A stretch of 64,000 nucleotides of DNA from CF-39 sp035651155. Lineage in GTDB: Bacteria; Chloroflexota; Limnocylindria; P2-11E. Position numbers and translations under genes: made by a program. The stretch's first letter is position 1; every line of letters starts with the position of its first letter. Shown in pieces: positions 27,724 to 36,524 of this stretch. Below the pieces are notes generated by a model. That model had not been told where the DNA came from, ran no database searches, and saw only the letters and a program-made list of their open reading frames with translations. The DNA lies in NCBI GenBank assembly GCA_035651155.1, contig DASRGG010000025.1, positions 62,001-126,000 on the forward strand, read 5' to 3'.

Positions 27724-27739
27724 TGTCACACGTGGAACG
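27724..27739. promoter_or_regulatory. Candidate parS centromere site
   Basis: TGTCACACGTGGAACG matches the parS form TGTTTCACGTGGAACA at 13 of 16 positions and keeps the central CACGTG core. It lies between parA and its likely promoter, a common parS position. The rest of the 27714-27955 gap holds the divergent promoters and nothing else I can name. Confidence 0.55.
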
Positions 27740-27955
27740 TGTGCCACCGAATCTGGGGAAAACTAGGGACGAAAGCGGGCGTATCCGTGCTTCTATTCTA
27801 CCCGAAAGGACCCGCGTCCGCCTGCCCTCCGGCACTGGTCACGCTGCAATAGGCGATTCGGACTGCAATACGGGCATACCGATGTCGCAATGCGCAACAA
27901 CGTGTGCGCGCTCTTCCGCACAGCTGTCTCGCACTGCCGGATAATCGCGAGTGGG

Positions 27956-29110
27956 ATGAGATCGCGCTGGAGCCCGACCACAAAACGCGCCGTGGTCGCC
28001 GGCCTTGTGGCCGTCGTGCTCTTCTTTGTGTGGCGGGCAGGCGACATCGTTCAGCCCTTCATCTGGGCCACTATTCTCGCCTACATCCTGCTACCAGTTG
28101 TGGGTGCAATCGAGCGCCGGTTCGCGGTCGCGCGGACCGTCGCCGCGCTGATCGTCTTCGTCGGCGTGCTCGCTGTCATTTTTGGCGGCGGACGCCTCCT
28201 CATCCCGCGCCTCGCGGACAACGCGCATGACCTGCAGCGGACCTGGCCGGTGCTCTTCGCAAACGCGCGGCAGACGATCTCCGACACGTTCGACCAGGTC
28301 GGGCTCGGCGATCTCGACGACGCGCTCATCGGGCCCAACCTGCAGGACCTCGAGCGGCAGCTGCAGGGGATGGCGTCGCGCAACGCGCTCCCGTTCGTCC
28401 TCGGGGCAGGCCACTTCCTCCTCGAGTTCCTCATCTTCCTGATCGCGACGTTCCTCATGCTGCGCGACGCGCCGCGTCTTCTCGACGTCGTGCGCCGCAA
28501 CGTGCCGCGAGAGCACCGCGTCGAGATCCTCCACGTGCTGCGGGACACGAACGTGATGCTGGGCCGCTACATCCGCGGCCAGCTCATCCTCGTCGCGCTG
28601 ATGTCGACGGTGACGACGATCGCCCTCACGCTGCTGAACGTCCCGTACAGCGTTCTGCTCGGTCTGTTGACGGGACTCTTGGAGACGATCCCATTCGTCG
28701 GTCCGATCACGGCGGGCGCGATCGCCTCCCTCGTCGCGCTCGGCCATCCGAACCCCTTCGGCTGGTCGCAGCTCGCGTACGTCGGCGTGGTCGCGCTGGT
28801 GTACACGATCCTCCGGCACGCCGAGGACTACCTCGTCATCCCAACGGTGATCGGACGCGCGGTCCGACTGCACCCGGCGATCGTCATCTTCGCCTTGCTC
28901 ACGGGCGGCGCCACCTTCGGACTGCTCGGCATCGTCCTCGCCGTCCCCGTCGCGGCGACGATGCGGCTCGTCCTCATCTACGTGCGCGCGAAGCTGCGCG
29001 ACGAGGATCCGTTCGCGCCGCTCACCGAGGAGCTCGCCGAGGCCACCGAGTCCGCCCCGGCGGACGCCGCGGAGGCGCGCGTGCAGTCCGGGGCCCGGGT
29101 CCAGCCCTAG
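27956..29110 (+). CDS. AI-2E family membrane permease
   Basis: 384 residues from ATG 27956. The protein has the PF01594 layout: an N-terminal pair of helices (VVAGLVAVVLFFVW, WATILAYILLPVVGAI), a long soluble loop, then helices with YIRGQLILVALMSTVTTIALTLL, GLLTGLLETIPFVGPI and the conserved end LLGIVLAVPVAATMRLVL. Members export signal molecules or small solutes or act as Na/Li-H antiporters; the substrate here is unknown. A charged, Ala/Glu-rich tail ends the protein. It precedes mreD by 60 bases on the same strand. Confidence 0.85.
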   Translation: MRSRWSPTTKRAVVAGLVAVVLFFVWRAGDIVQPFIWATILAYILLPVVGAIERRFAVARTVAALIVFVGVLAVIFGGGRLLIPRLADNAHDLQRTWPVLFANARQTISDTFDQVGLGDLDDALIGPNLQDLERQLQGMASRNALPFVLGAGHFLLEFLIFLIATFLMLRDAPRLLDVVRRNVPREHRVEILHVLRDTNVMLGRYIRGQLILVALMSTVTTIALTLLNVPYSVLLGLLTGLLETIPFVGPITAGAIASLVALGHPNPFGWSQLAYVGVVALVYTILRHAEDYLVIPTVIGRAVRLHPAIVIFALLTGGATFGLLGIVLAVPVAATMRLVLIYVRAKLRDEDPFAPLTEELAEATESAPADAAEARVQSGARVQP

Positions 29111-29170
29111 CGAGGCGCCGCGGGTAGCGCGGAGGCGGGACGCGCGTTGCGGGTCGAGAGGAGGGACGTC

Positions 29171-29677
29171 GTGGTGCGGGTGGCGCTTGGCATCGTGTTC
29201 CCGCTCGCCGCGGCACTCCTGCAGGGGTCGGTCGTGCCGTTCGTCGACGTCGCGGGTGCGCGCCCAAATTTGGTCGTCCTCGTCGCCGCCTCGTGGGCGG
29301 TCGCCGCGGGCGCGCGCGAAGCGGTCTGGTGGGCGTTCCTCGGCGGCCTCGCGGCGGACCTCCTGTCCGGCGGTCCGCTCGGGGCGCTGGCGCTCGCGTC
29401 GTTGGCGCCGGTCGCCGCCGTCGGCCTCGGCGACGTCCGCCTGCGACCCCGCTCGGTGCTCGCCGGGGCCCTGCTCATCGGCATCGCGAGCCTCGCGACG
29501 AGCGTGCTCTACCTCGGCATCCTCGGGCTCGTGGGGACCGGCCTCGCCGAGCTCCCGGTGCTCCTCGCCGCCGCGGCCTCGAGCGCCATCTACAACGGGG
29601 TCCTCGGCTTCGCTACCTATCCGCTCTTCCGAAGCCTACGCCGGACGACGGAGAAGCAGGCATCCTTCGGGTGGTGA
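29171..29677 (+). CDS. mreD: Rod-shape determining protein MreD
   Basis: 168 residues from GTG 29171, with GAGAGGAGGG just upstream. Five or six hydrophobic helices; FPLAAALLQGSVVPFVDVAGARPNLVVLV is the typical MreD N-terminus, and GGLAADLLSGGPLGALAL matches its conserved DxxxGxxxG-like region. It is a membrane subunit of the elongasome. The usual mreB and mreC are not upstream here. The end overlaps the PBP2 start (TGGTGA). Confidence 0.8.
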   Translation: MVRVALGIVFPLAAALLQGSVVPFVDVAGARPNLVVLVAASWAVAAGAREAVWWAFLGGLAADLLSGGPLGALALASLAPVAAVGLGDVRLRPRSVLAGALLIGIASLATSVLYLGILGLVGTGLAELPVLLAAAASSAIYNGVLGFATYPLFRSLRRTTEKQASFGW

Positions 29678-31557
29678 GATCGGAAGAGCGCGCCTTCGTC
29701 CGGCCGAAGCGCTTCGTCGCGATGGGCCTTGCCATCATCGTCGTCTTCACGACGCTCACCGTGCGGCTCTGGGATCTCCAGGTCGTGAACGGCGCTCACT
29801 ACCGGTCGCTCGCGGAGCAGAACCGCGTGCTGCGCATCCCGGTCGCGGCTGAGCGGGGGAACATCGTCGACCGCAACGGCTACGTGCTCGCGCGGAACAT
29901 CCCCGGCTTCGCGGTCACCGTGCTCCCCATCGATCTGCCGCGCGCGAAGCAGCAGGACCTCGCGTCGAAGCTCGGCGCGATCGTCGGGCGCGATCCCGCC
30001 GACGTCATGACGGTCATCGACCAGCAGCGCGCGCGGAATCCGTACGAGCCGGTGAAGATCTCGACGAAGCCCGTGGCGCGCGAGGTCGCGCTCGTGCTCT
30101 CGGAGCGACCCGAGCTCTTCCCGAGCGTGCGCGTCGAAGCCGAGTCCATCCGTTCGTACGTCGACGCGACGCTGTACGCGCCGGTGCTCGGCTACGTGGG
30201 CCCGATCACCGAGGAGGAGCTGGAGGCGCAGCGCGACGAGGGCTACCTCCCGACCGACATCATCGGCCGCACCGGGCTGGAACGGCAGTACGAGCGGTAC
30301 CTGCGCGGCACCTATGGCTGGCGCGAGATCGAACGCGATGCCGCCCAGCGCGAGATCAAGACGCTCTCGTTCAAGCCGCCGGTGGCCGGCAACAACATCG
30401 TGCTCACGATCGACGACCGGCTGCAGAAGCTCCTCGACAGCGAGCTGCGCAAGGGCGTCGAGGAGGACCGGTTCACGCAGGCCGTCGGCGTCGCGATGAA
30501 TCCCCAGAACGGCGAGATCCTCGCGATGGTCTCGATCCCGGGCTACGACAACAACTGGTTCGTGCAGGGCATCACGCCCGAGCAGATGAAGAGCCTGAAC
30601 AGCGACGACCGCCACCCGCTCGTGAACAAGGCGGTGGGGGACATCTATCCGCCCGGGTCGACGTTCAAGATGGTCACCGCGCTCTCCGCGCTCACCGCGG
30701 GGACCGCGACGCGCAACACCGTGGTGAACGTGAGCTCGATGGTGATGACCGTGAGCGGGTCCAACTTCTACGACTGGCGCGCGCATGGCCCGCTCAACCT
30801 GGTCGACGGCTACGCGCACTCGTCGGACATCTACTTCTACACGCTCGCGGGCGGCGGACCCATGGGGCCGGGCATCACGCCCGTTGGTCCCGAGAACATC
30901 TCCAAGTACGGCCACATGCTCGGCTTCGGCGAGCCCACCGGCATCGATCTGCCGGGCGAGGCGAAGGGGATCATGCCCGATCCCGCGTGGAAGCTCGCGA
31001 CGTTCGACGAGGAATGGACGATCGGCAACACCTATCACGAGGCGATCGGGCAGGGCTACGTCGCGGTCACGCCGATCCAGCTGCTCGACGCGTACAGCGC
31101 GGTCGCGAACGGCGGCACGCTCTACACGCCGCACCTGCTGAAGGAGGTGCGCGACAGCAACGGCAACGTCGTGTACACGCAGGCACCGAAGATCACGCGC
31201 AAGCTGGCCATGAAGCCGGAGGACCTCGCGACGATCCGCGAGGGTGCGCGCAAGGTCGTCACGAGCGGCCACGCGCCGATGCCCAACGCGAAGCTCCCGA
31301 TCGCCGGAAAGACCGGTACCGCCGAGTTCGGCGACTCGACCGGGAAGGACTCCGCCGGCCGCAACAAGCTCGGCTTCCACAACTGGTTCGTGTCGTTCCT
31401 GCCGCAGCAGGACAACACCGACCCGACCGCGCAGATCGCGATGGTCGTGTTCACCTTCGACTCGAGCAAGGGCCTCTGCGAGACCTGCCTCAACCCGGCG
31501 ATCGCGATCAGCCAGCGCGTGTACGAGGCGTACGTGCTCGGGGACAAGAAGCCGTGA
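29674..31557 (+). CDS. mrdA: Penicillin-binding protein 2 (peptidoglycan transpeptidase)
   Basis: 627 residues from GTG 29674, overlapping the mreD stop. One N-terminal TM helix (AMGLAIIVVFTTLTV), then the PBP dimerisation domain beginning RGNIVDRNGYVLA with GRTGLERQYERYLRG. Transpeptidase: S-T-F-K with active Ser at 329, S-S-D motif in YAHSSDIYFY (the S-x-D form normal in PBP2) and K-T-G at 546-548. It cross-links peptidoglycan during elongation with the RodA glycosyltransferase, whose gene overlaps downstream. Confidence 0.95.
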   Translation: MRSEERAFVRPKRFVAMGLAIIVVFTTLTVRLWDLQVVNGAHYRSLAEQNRVLRIPVAAERGNIVDRNGYVLARNIPGFAVTVLPIDLPRAKQQDLASKLGAIVGRDPADVMTVIDQQRARNPYEPVKISTKPVAREVALVLSERPELFPSVRVEAESIRSYVDATLYAPVLGYVGPITEEELEAQRDEGYLPTDIIGRTGLERQYERYLRGTYGWREIERDAAQREIKTLSFKPPVAGNNIVLTIDDRLQKLLDSELRKGVEEDRFTQAVGVAMNPQNGEILAMVSIPGYDNNWFVQGITPEQMKSLNSDDRHPLVNKAVGDIYPPGSTFKMVTALSALTAGTATRNTVVNVSSMVMTVSGSNFYDWRAHGPLNLVDGYAHSSDIYFYTLAGGGPMGPGITPVGPENISKYGHMLGFGEPTGIDLPGEAKGIMPDPAWKLATFDEEWTIGNTYHEAIGQGYVAVTPIQLLDAYSAVANGGTLYTPHLLKEVRDSNGNVVYTQAPKITRKLAMKPEDLATIREGARKVVTSGHAPMPNAKLPIAGKTGTAEFGDSTGKDSAGRNKLGFHNWFVSFLPQQDNTDPTAQIAMVVFTFDSSKGLCETCLNPAIAISQRVYEAYVLGDKKP

Positions 31558-32717
31558 GCGCGAAGGCGCTCGACCTGCCGCGCGCATCCTCGCCCCTCCA
31601 CGACCGGCCGCATGTGCGGCGGCTCGACCAGGTCGATCCGTTCCTGCTCATCGCGACGGTCCTCCTCATCGCCTACGGCCTCGTGATGACGTATTCCGTC
31701 ACGGCCGAGTCGCGGACCTTCACCGGCGACCCGATGCAGTTCGTCGTCCGCGGCTCGATCTGGGCGGCCCTGGGCGTCGCCGCGATGGTCGCGGTCGCGC
31801 TCTTCGACTACGCCTGGCTCGGAACGCTGGCGCCGCTCATCTACGCGTTCATGCTCGGGCTGCTCGGGGTCGTCCTCGCGATCGGGCGCGAGTCGCTCGG
31901 CGCGCAGCGCTCGGTGAACCTCGGGGGGCTCTCGTTCCAGTTCAGCGAGGTCGCGAAGGTGCTGGCCATCGTGGTGCTCGCGAAGTACTTCGCCGATCGC
32001 GGCGATCGCATCGGCTCGCCTCTCACGATCGCGGGCGGCCTCGTCCTGCTCGGTCCGCCGGTCTATCTCGTGTACAAGCAGCCCGACCTCGGCACGAGCC
32101 TCGTCTTCGTCGCGATCTTCTTCGGCATCGCCTTCATGGCCGGCGCCCGCGTCTGGCAGCTCACGGGGCTGATCGCCATCGCGGGCGGCGCGTTCCCACT
32201 CATCTGGTCTCTGCTGAAGCCGTACCAGCAGGCGCGGCTCACCGCGTTCCTGGATCCGTACGCCGATCCGCAGGGCGCGGGCTGGAACATCATCCAGTCG
32301 CTCATCGCGGTGGGATCGGGAGCCGCGACCGGGAAGGGGCTCACCGCGGGCACGCAATCACCGCTCGGCTACCTGCCGATCGCGGAGTCGGACTTCGTCT
32401 TCGCGGGCCTTGCGGAGGACCTCGGCTTCGTCGGCGCGGTCATCCTGTTCGCGCTGTACGTGGTGCTGCTGTTCGCGGCGCTGCGTATCGCGTTCCGGTC
32501 GCGCGACGCGTTCGGCATGCTGCTCGGCAGCGGCATCGTCGCGATGCTGCTCTTCCAGATCCTCGTCAACGTCGGCATGGCGATCTCGCTCATGCCGGTC
32601 ACAGGCATCCCGCTTCCGTTCATCTCGCACGGCGGCAGCTCGCTCGTCTCGATCTGCTTCGCGCTCGGCGTGCTGCAGTCCGTCTCCATGCGCCGCGCGG
32701 CCCCGGAGCTCGGCTAG
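31554..32717 (+). CDS. rodA: RodA peptidoglycan glycosyltransferase (SEDS)
   Basis: 387 residues from GTG 31554 (overlap GTGA with mrdA). Ten or so transmembrane helices; SEDS signatures include GGLSFQFSEVAKVLAIVVLAKYFA (with the motif around the catalytic loop), YKQPDLGTSLVF and the C-terminal TGIPLPFISHGGSSL. Polymerises lipid II for side-wall growth together with PBP2. It is the last gene of the mreD-mrdA-rodA operon. A divergent or decayed remnant lies directly after it. Confidence 0.95.
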   Translation: MSAKALDLPRASSPLHDRPHVRRLDQVDPFLLIATVLLIAYGLVMTYSVTAESRTFTGDPMQFVVRGSIWAALGVAAMVAVALFDYAWLGTLAPLIYAFMLGLLGVVLAIGRESLGAQRSVNLGGLSFQFSEVAKVLAIVVLAKYFADRGDRIGSPLTIAGGLVLLGPPVYLVYKQPDLGTSLVFVAIFFGIAFMAGARVWQLTGLIAIAGGAFPLIWSLLKPYQQARLTAFLDPYADPQGAGWNIIQSLIAVGSGAATGKGLTAGTQSPLGYLPIAESDFVFAGLAEDLGFVGAVILFALYVVLLFAALRIAFRSRDAFGMLLGSGIVAMLLFQILVNVGMAISLMPVTGIPLPFISHGGSSLVSICFALGVLQSVSMRRAAPELG

Positions 32718-33000
32718 CGCGACGGGCTCGCGCGCGGGCGGCAGCACGAGCGCATCGCCTCGGGGAGGGCGACGAGCTGATGCTCGTCCTTCTCGGTCAC
32801 CGCCCCGTCGGGGTCGATGATCACGTCGAGGAGCAGGTCTTCGAACTCGATGAGCTCGTTCGTGACGTGGACGCGCTGCGCGACGTCGACCGAGAAGCGC
32901 TCGCGGCCCGGCTGGCCGTGACAGGCGATGGTGAATGGCCGTTCGGGATGGAAGAGCGACGCGCCGTTGGCCTGGGTCGCCCAGCCGCCGAGCCGGCTCG
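32714..33000 (-). pseudogene. DUF402-like gene remnant (5' truncated)
   Basis: The minus-strand frame after a TAG at about 33003 reads WATQANGASLFHPERPF and SVDVAQRVHVTNELIEFEDLL, then LDVIIDPDGAVTEKDEHQL. The pattern (V-N-x-A... then I-x-F-x-D-L-x-L-D-V... PDG) matches the C-terminal half of DUF402 nucleotide phosphatase-like proteins. No start codon or N-terminal half is present, so it appears to be a broken remnant. The surrounding 32718-33314 stretch has no other supported gene. Confidence 0.45.
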
Positions 33001-33314
33001 ACTAGCGCGTCCCGGAGGGACCATGCGTGCGCGCGCAACCGCCGACCGGTGGCAGCAGGTCCTCGCGCCGCGCCTGCCGATCGAGCCATTAGGAATGCGT
33101 TTGTCGATGCGGCTGAGCGGGTACATCCGCCTATACTTTGTCGTGAAAGGCCGCGAACGGGAGCAGTACGCGTGACCGTGTGACCAAGAGAGCCGGCGGT
33201 CGGTGCGATCCGGTGTCCACGAGCGCGGAACTCGCCCGGGAGCCGCGGGGGCGAAGCGATGTAGCCCTCGCCGGGGTCACGCCCGTTAGCAGCGTGCTCG
33301 AGCGGAGAGCGATC

Positions 33315-33386
33315 GGGGCTGTGGCGCAGTGGGAGCGCATCACACTGGCAGTGTGGGGGTCGCGGGTTCGAATCCCGCCAGCTCCA
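33315..33386 (+). tRNA. tRNA-Ala (anticodon GGC)
   Basis: 72 nt. The acceptor stem GGGGCTG pairs with CAGCTCC. The anticodon arm TCACA-CTGGCAG-TGTGG gives anticodon GGC reading GCC (Ala). The T-arm GCGGGTTCGAATCCCGC is perfect. CCA is not encoded. It is followed at once by the leuS T-box leader. Confidence 0.93.
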
Positions 33387-33540
33387 CTAGCGAGCGAGGC
33401 GGAGCCAAGGAGGTCGCAACGTCCTTGGGCCGACGAGCGACGCTAGGAAGCCGCGAAGCGGCTTACCCGACAACTCTCAACTGGGGTGGTACCGCGGAAG
33501 TCGCCTTCCGTCCCCTTACCGGGGCGGAGGGCGTTTTTTG
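33387..33540 (+). promoter_or_regulatory. T-box riboswitch leader of leuS
   Basis: Contains the canonical T-box GGGTGGTACCGCGG (33484-33497), whose bulge pairs with the NCCA end of uncharged tRNA. A stem I candidate is closed by CTAGCG (33387-33392) with a later CGCTAG, and it has an inner hairpin CCAAGGA/TCCTTGG. Uncharged tRNA-Leu should favour the antiterminator and leuS expression. Stem I is short and I could not assign the specifier codon safely. The leader starts directly at the tRNA-Ala 3' end, so the tRNA and leader may share a transcript. Confidence 0.85.
33502..33539 (+). terminator. T-box-controlled intrinsic terminator
   Basis: CGCCTTCCGTCCCC pairs with GGGGCGGAGGGCG around TTACC, followed by TTTTTT. 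The 5' part of the stem also completes the T-box antiterminator, so the two structures are mutually exclusive. Confidence 0.9.
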
Positions 33541-33613
33541 TCGAGCGGAGACGAGCCGAGCGAGGCGATGAGCCGCCGAAGCGAACGCGAAGAATGGAAA
33601 GGAGGCGAGCGCA

Positions 33614-36037
33614 GTGGCAGTCGCGAAGGAACGGACGGAGCGGTACGACCCGACGTCGATCGAGGCGAAATGGCTGGATGAGTGGGTGCGCTCCGGCCTC
33701 CACGAGACGCCGGACGACGCCGAGAAGGACAACTTCTACTTCCTGACGATGTTCCCGTACCCGTCGGGTGAGGTGCACATCGGGCACTGGTACGCGTACA
33801 CGCCCGCCGATGCCGCGGCGCGCTACCTGCGCATGAAGGGCAAGAACGTGCTCTTCCCGATGGGCTTCGACGCGTTCGGCCTGCCCGCCGAGAACGCGGC
33901 GATCAAGCGGAAGATGCATCCCGCGGTCTGGACCGAACAGAACATGGCTCACATGCGGGAGCAATTCCGCAAGATGGGTGCGGCCATCGATTGGCGGCGC
34001 GAGGTCGTCACCTGCTACCCCGAGTACTACCGCTGGAACCAGTGGATCTTCCTGAAGTTCCTGGAGAACGGACTGGCCTATCGCGCCAAGGCGCCGGTGA
34101 ACTGGTGCCCGAAGGATCAGACCGTGCTCGCGAACGAGCAGGTCATCGCGGGAAAGTGCGAGCGCTGCGGAACGACGGTCACCAGGCGTGACCTGGAGCA
34201 GTGGTTCTTCCGGATCACCAAGTACGCCGACGAGCTGCTGCGGTTCGACCGCATCGACTGGCCCGAGCGCGTCCGCGTCATGCAGACGAACTGGATCGGG
34301 CGCTCGGAAGGCGCGGAGCTGGCGTTCCCGGTGGAGGGGACGAGCGAGACGATTCGGTTCTTCACCACGCGCCCCGACACGATCTACGGCGCGACGTTCA
34401 TGGTGCTCGCGCCCGAGCATGCCCTGGTCGAGAAGATCGCGACGCCCGACCGCCGTGCGGAGGTGCGCGCCTACGTCGAGCGCGCCCGCAACATGGAGGA
34501 GATCGAGCGCACCACCGCCGAGCGCGAGAAGACGGGCGTCTTCACCGGCGCGTACGCGCGCAACGTGTTCAGCGGCGAGCGGATCCCGATCTGGATAGCC
34601 GACTACGTGCTGGCGACGTACGGCACCGGCGCGATCATGGCCGTGCCCGGCCACGACGAGCGCGACTTCGCCTTCGCGAAGAAGTTCGGCCTCGAGATCC
34701 GCGAAGTCATCTCACCCGACGGGAAGGAGCACGCCTCGCTGTCGGAGGCGTACGTCGGAGACGGCGTCATGGTCCGGAGCGGGCCGCACAGCGGGACCCC
34801 CGTCGAGGCGGGGAAGAAGGTCATCGCCGAGGAGGCGAGGCGCCGCGGTATCGGCGGGCCGTCGGTCACGTACCGGCTGCGCGACTGGCTGATCTCGCGT
34901 CAGCGCTACTGGGGCACCCCGATCCCGGTCGTGTACTGCGACGCGGACGGGATCGTGCCGGTCCCGGCCGATCAGCTCCCGGTCGTCCTGCCGCGTGACG
35001 CGGAATTCGCGCCGGAGGGCGGCAATCCGCTGGCGCGGGTCGAAGCGTTCGTGAAGACCGCGTGCCCGACGTGCGGCAAGCCCGCGCGTCGCGAGACCGA
35101 CACGATGGACACGTTCATGGACTCGAGCTGGTACATGTACCGCTACGTCGATCCGAAGATCGACGCCGCCTTCATGAACAAGGCCATCGGGCATCGCTGG
35201 CTGCCGGTCGACCAGTACACCGGCGGCATCGAGCACGCGATCCTGCACCTGCTGTACATGCGCTTCGTCTGCAAGGCCCTGCGCGACCTGGGCGAGCTGT
35301 GGTTCGACGAGCCCGCCCTGCGGCTGCAGAACCAGGGGGTGATCGTCTTCGGCGGGACGAAGATGTCGAAGTCCCGCGGCAACGTGAAATCGCCGGACGA
35401 GTACACCGAACGCTATGGCGCGGACACGCTGCGCCTCTTCATGATGTTCCTGGGACCGTGGACGCAGGGCGCCGACTGGGACGCGGCCGGCATCGACGGC
35501 TGCCATCGCTTCCTGCGGCGCGTGTGGGACCTGGGTGTCGCGCCGGCGCAGCCCGCCGGGCCGCGCGACGCCGACGTCGATCGCGCCGTCCACCGCACCA
35601 TCCAGAAGGTCGGCGAGGACCTGGAGGCGTATGCCTTCAACACCGCGATCGCGGCCATGATGGAGCTCACGAACACGCTGATGAAGGCAGCGGGGCCGAG
35701 CCGCGACGACGGCGTCTCGACGCTCGTGCTGCTGCTCGCTCCGTTCGCGCCGTACATCAGCGAAGAGCTGTGGCACCGCCGTGGCGGCACGGGCTCCGTC
35801 CACCGGCAGGCGTGGCCGGCGTTCGATCCGAAGCTCGCGTCCGCGACCGAGCTGACGATCGTCGTCCAGGTGGACGGCAAGGTGCGCGACAGGCTGACGG
35901 TCGCGGCGGGGACGCCGAGCGAGGAGCTCGAACGGCGTGCCCTCGCGAGCGGAAAGGTGCGGGCGGCGCTGGGTGGCGCCGCGCCCGCGAAGGTGATCGT
36001 CGTTCCCGGTAGGCTCGTCAGCATCGTGACGAAATGA
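33614..36037 (+). CDS. leuS: Leucyl-tRNA synthetase
   Basis: 807 residues from GTG 33614, preceded by AAAGGAGG at good spacing. Class I synthetase with HIGH-type motif HIGHWYAYTPAD (about 52-63), CP1 editing domain with TTRPDTIYGATF and GTGAIMAVPGHDERDF, the WGTPIPVVYC connective region, KMSKS-type GTKMSKSRGN and the C-terminal HEELWH-like SEELWHRRGG. It charges tRNA-Leu and hydrolyses mis-charged products. Expression is controlled by the T-box leader upstream. It overlaps the following small gene by 4 bases (ATGA). Confidence 0.97.
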   Translation: MAVAKERTERYDPTSIEAKWLDEWVRSGLHETPDDAEKDNFYFLTMFPYPSGEVHIGHWYAYTPADAAARYLRMKGKNVLFPMGFDAFGLPAENAAIKRKMHPAVWTEQNMAHMREQFRKMGAAIDWRREVVTCYPEYYRWNQWIFLKFLENGLAYRAKAPVNWCPKDQTVLANEQVIAGKCERCGTTVTRRDLEQWFFRITKYADELLRFDRIDWPERVRVMQTNWIGRSEGAELAFPVEGTSETIRFFTTRPDTIYGATFMVLAPEHALVEKIATPDRRAEVRAYVERARNMEEIERTTAEREKTGVFTGAYARNVFSGERIPIWIADYVLATYGTGAIMAVPGHDERDFAFAKKFGLEIREVISPDGKEHASLSEAYVGDGVMVRSGPHSGTPVEAGKKVIAEEARRRGIGGPSVTYRLRDWLISRQRYWGTPIPVVYCDADGIVPVPADQLPVVLPRDAEFAPEGGNPLARVEAFVKTACPTCGKPARRETDTMDTFMDSSWYMYRYVDPKIDAAFMNKAIGHRWLPVDQYTGGIEHAILHLLYMRFVCKALRDLGELWFDEPALRLQNQGVIVFGGTKMSKSRGNVKSPDEYTERYGADTLRLFMMFLGPWTQGADWDAAGIDGCHRFLRRVWDLGVAPAQPAGPRDADVDRAVHRTIQKVGEDLEAYAFNTAIAAMMELTNTLMKAAGPSRDDGVSTLVLLLAPFAPYISEELWHRRGGTGSVHRQAWPAFDPKLASATELTIVVQVDGKVRDRLTVAAGTPSEELERRALASGKVRAALGGAAPAKVIVVPGRLVSIVTK

Positions 36038-36441
36038 CCGCGGAGATCCGCCTCGCCGCCCTGTGCGACCACGCGCTCGTCGGGCAGGACGGCAAGGTCA
36101 GCCTGCTCGGCATCTTCCGGAACATCAGCGTGAGCGGGCTGCCCGCGCAGCATCCGCGCATGTTCCTCGTCGCGATCCTCGGGCTGGAGGTCGGCCCGCA
36201 CGCGGTCGTGGTGCGGCTCGTGCGCCCCGACGGCCAGCAGGCCATGCCGAATCCGCCGGAGATCTCCGTGCACGCCGCCGCGGGACAGGACGTCAACGTC
36301 ATCGTCGAGCTCAACAACATGAGCTTCACGAGCTTCGGAACGCATCACTTCCAGCTGAGCGTCGACGGAGAGGCCATCGGCGATCTGCCCGTGCAGATCA
36401 TGCAGATGCAGCCGACCGGGGAGCGTCGTCGCTCGAACTAG
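36034..36441 (+). CDS. DUF6941-like hypothetical protein
   Basis: 135 residues, overlapping the leuS stop. The layout is all-beta: IRLAALCDHALVGQDGKVSLLGIFRNI, then alternating strands ending FQLSVDGEAIGDLPVQIMQM. This fits the small DUF6941-type family (start with a 'cell/gene product record' beta sandwich), whose role is unknown. Its position behind leuS suggests co-expression under the T-box, without revealing function. A 22-base palindrome follows 7 bases after the stop. Confidence 0.5.
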   Translation: MTAEIRLAALCDHALVGQDGKVSLLGIFRNISVSGLPAQHPRMFLVAILGLEVGPHAVVVRLVRPDGQQAMPNPPEISVHAAAGQDVNVIVELNNMSFTSFGTHHFQLSVDGEAIGDLPVQIMQMQPTGERRRSN

Positions 36442-36448
36442 CGACGGC

Positions 36449-36470
36449 CCGTCACATGAACATGTGACGG
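36449..36470. promoter_or_regulatory. 22-base palindrome between DUF6941-like gene and comEA
   Basis: CCGTCACATG-AA-CATGTGACGG, a perfect 10-pair inverted repeat 55 bases before comEA and 8 bases after the preceding stop. There is no U-tract. It could be a terminator-like hairpin or an operator controlling the competence operon. Confidence 0.5.
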
Positions 36471-36524
36471 CCGGAGGCCTCGTGACGTCTTCCCACGCGC
36501 CTCGCGAAGCGTGACCCTCGTCGC

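Noticed and set aside
27714..27955. Origin of replication
   Set aside because: No cluster of TTATCCACA-like DnaA boxes or AT-rich unwinding segment, and no dnaA gene in the window.
29617..31587. 656-codon minus-strand frame opposite mrdA
   Set aside because: Mirror of the PBP2 gene with no recognisable domain.
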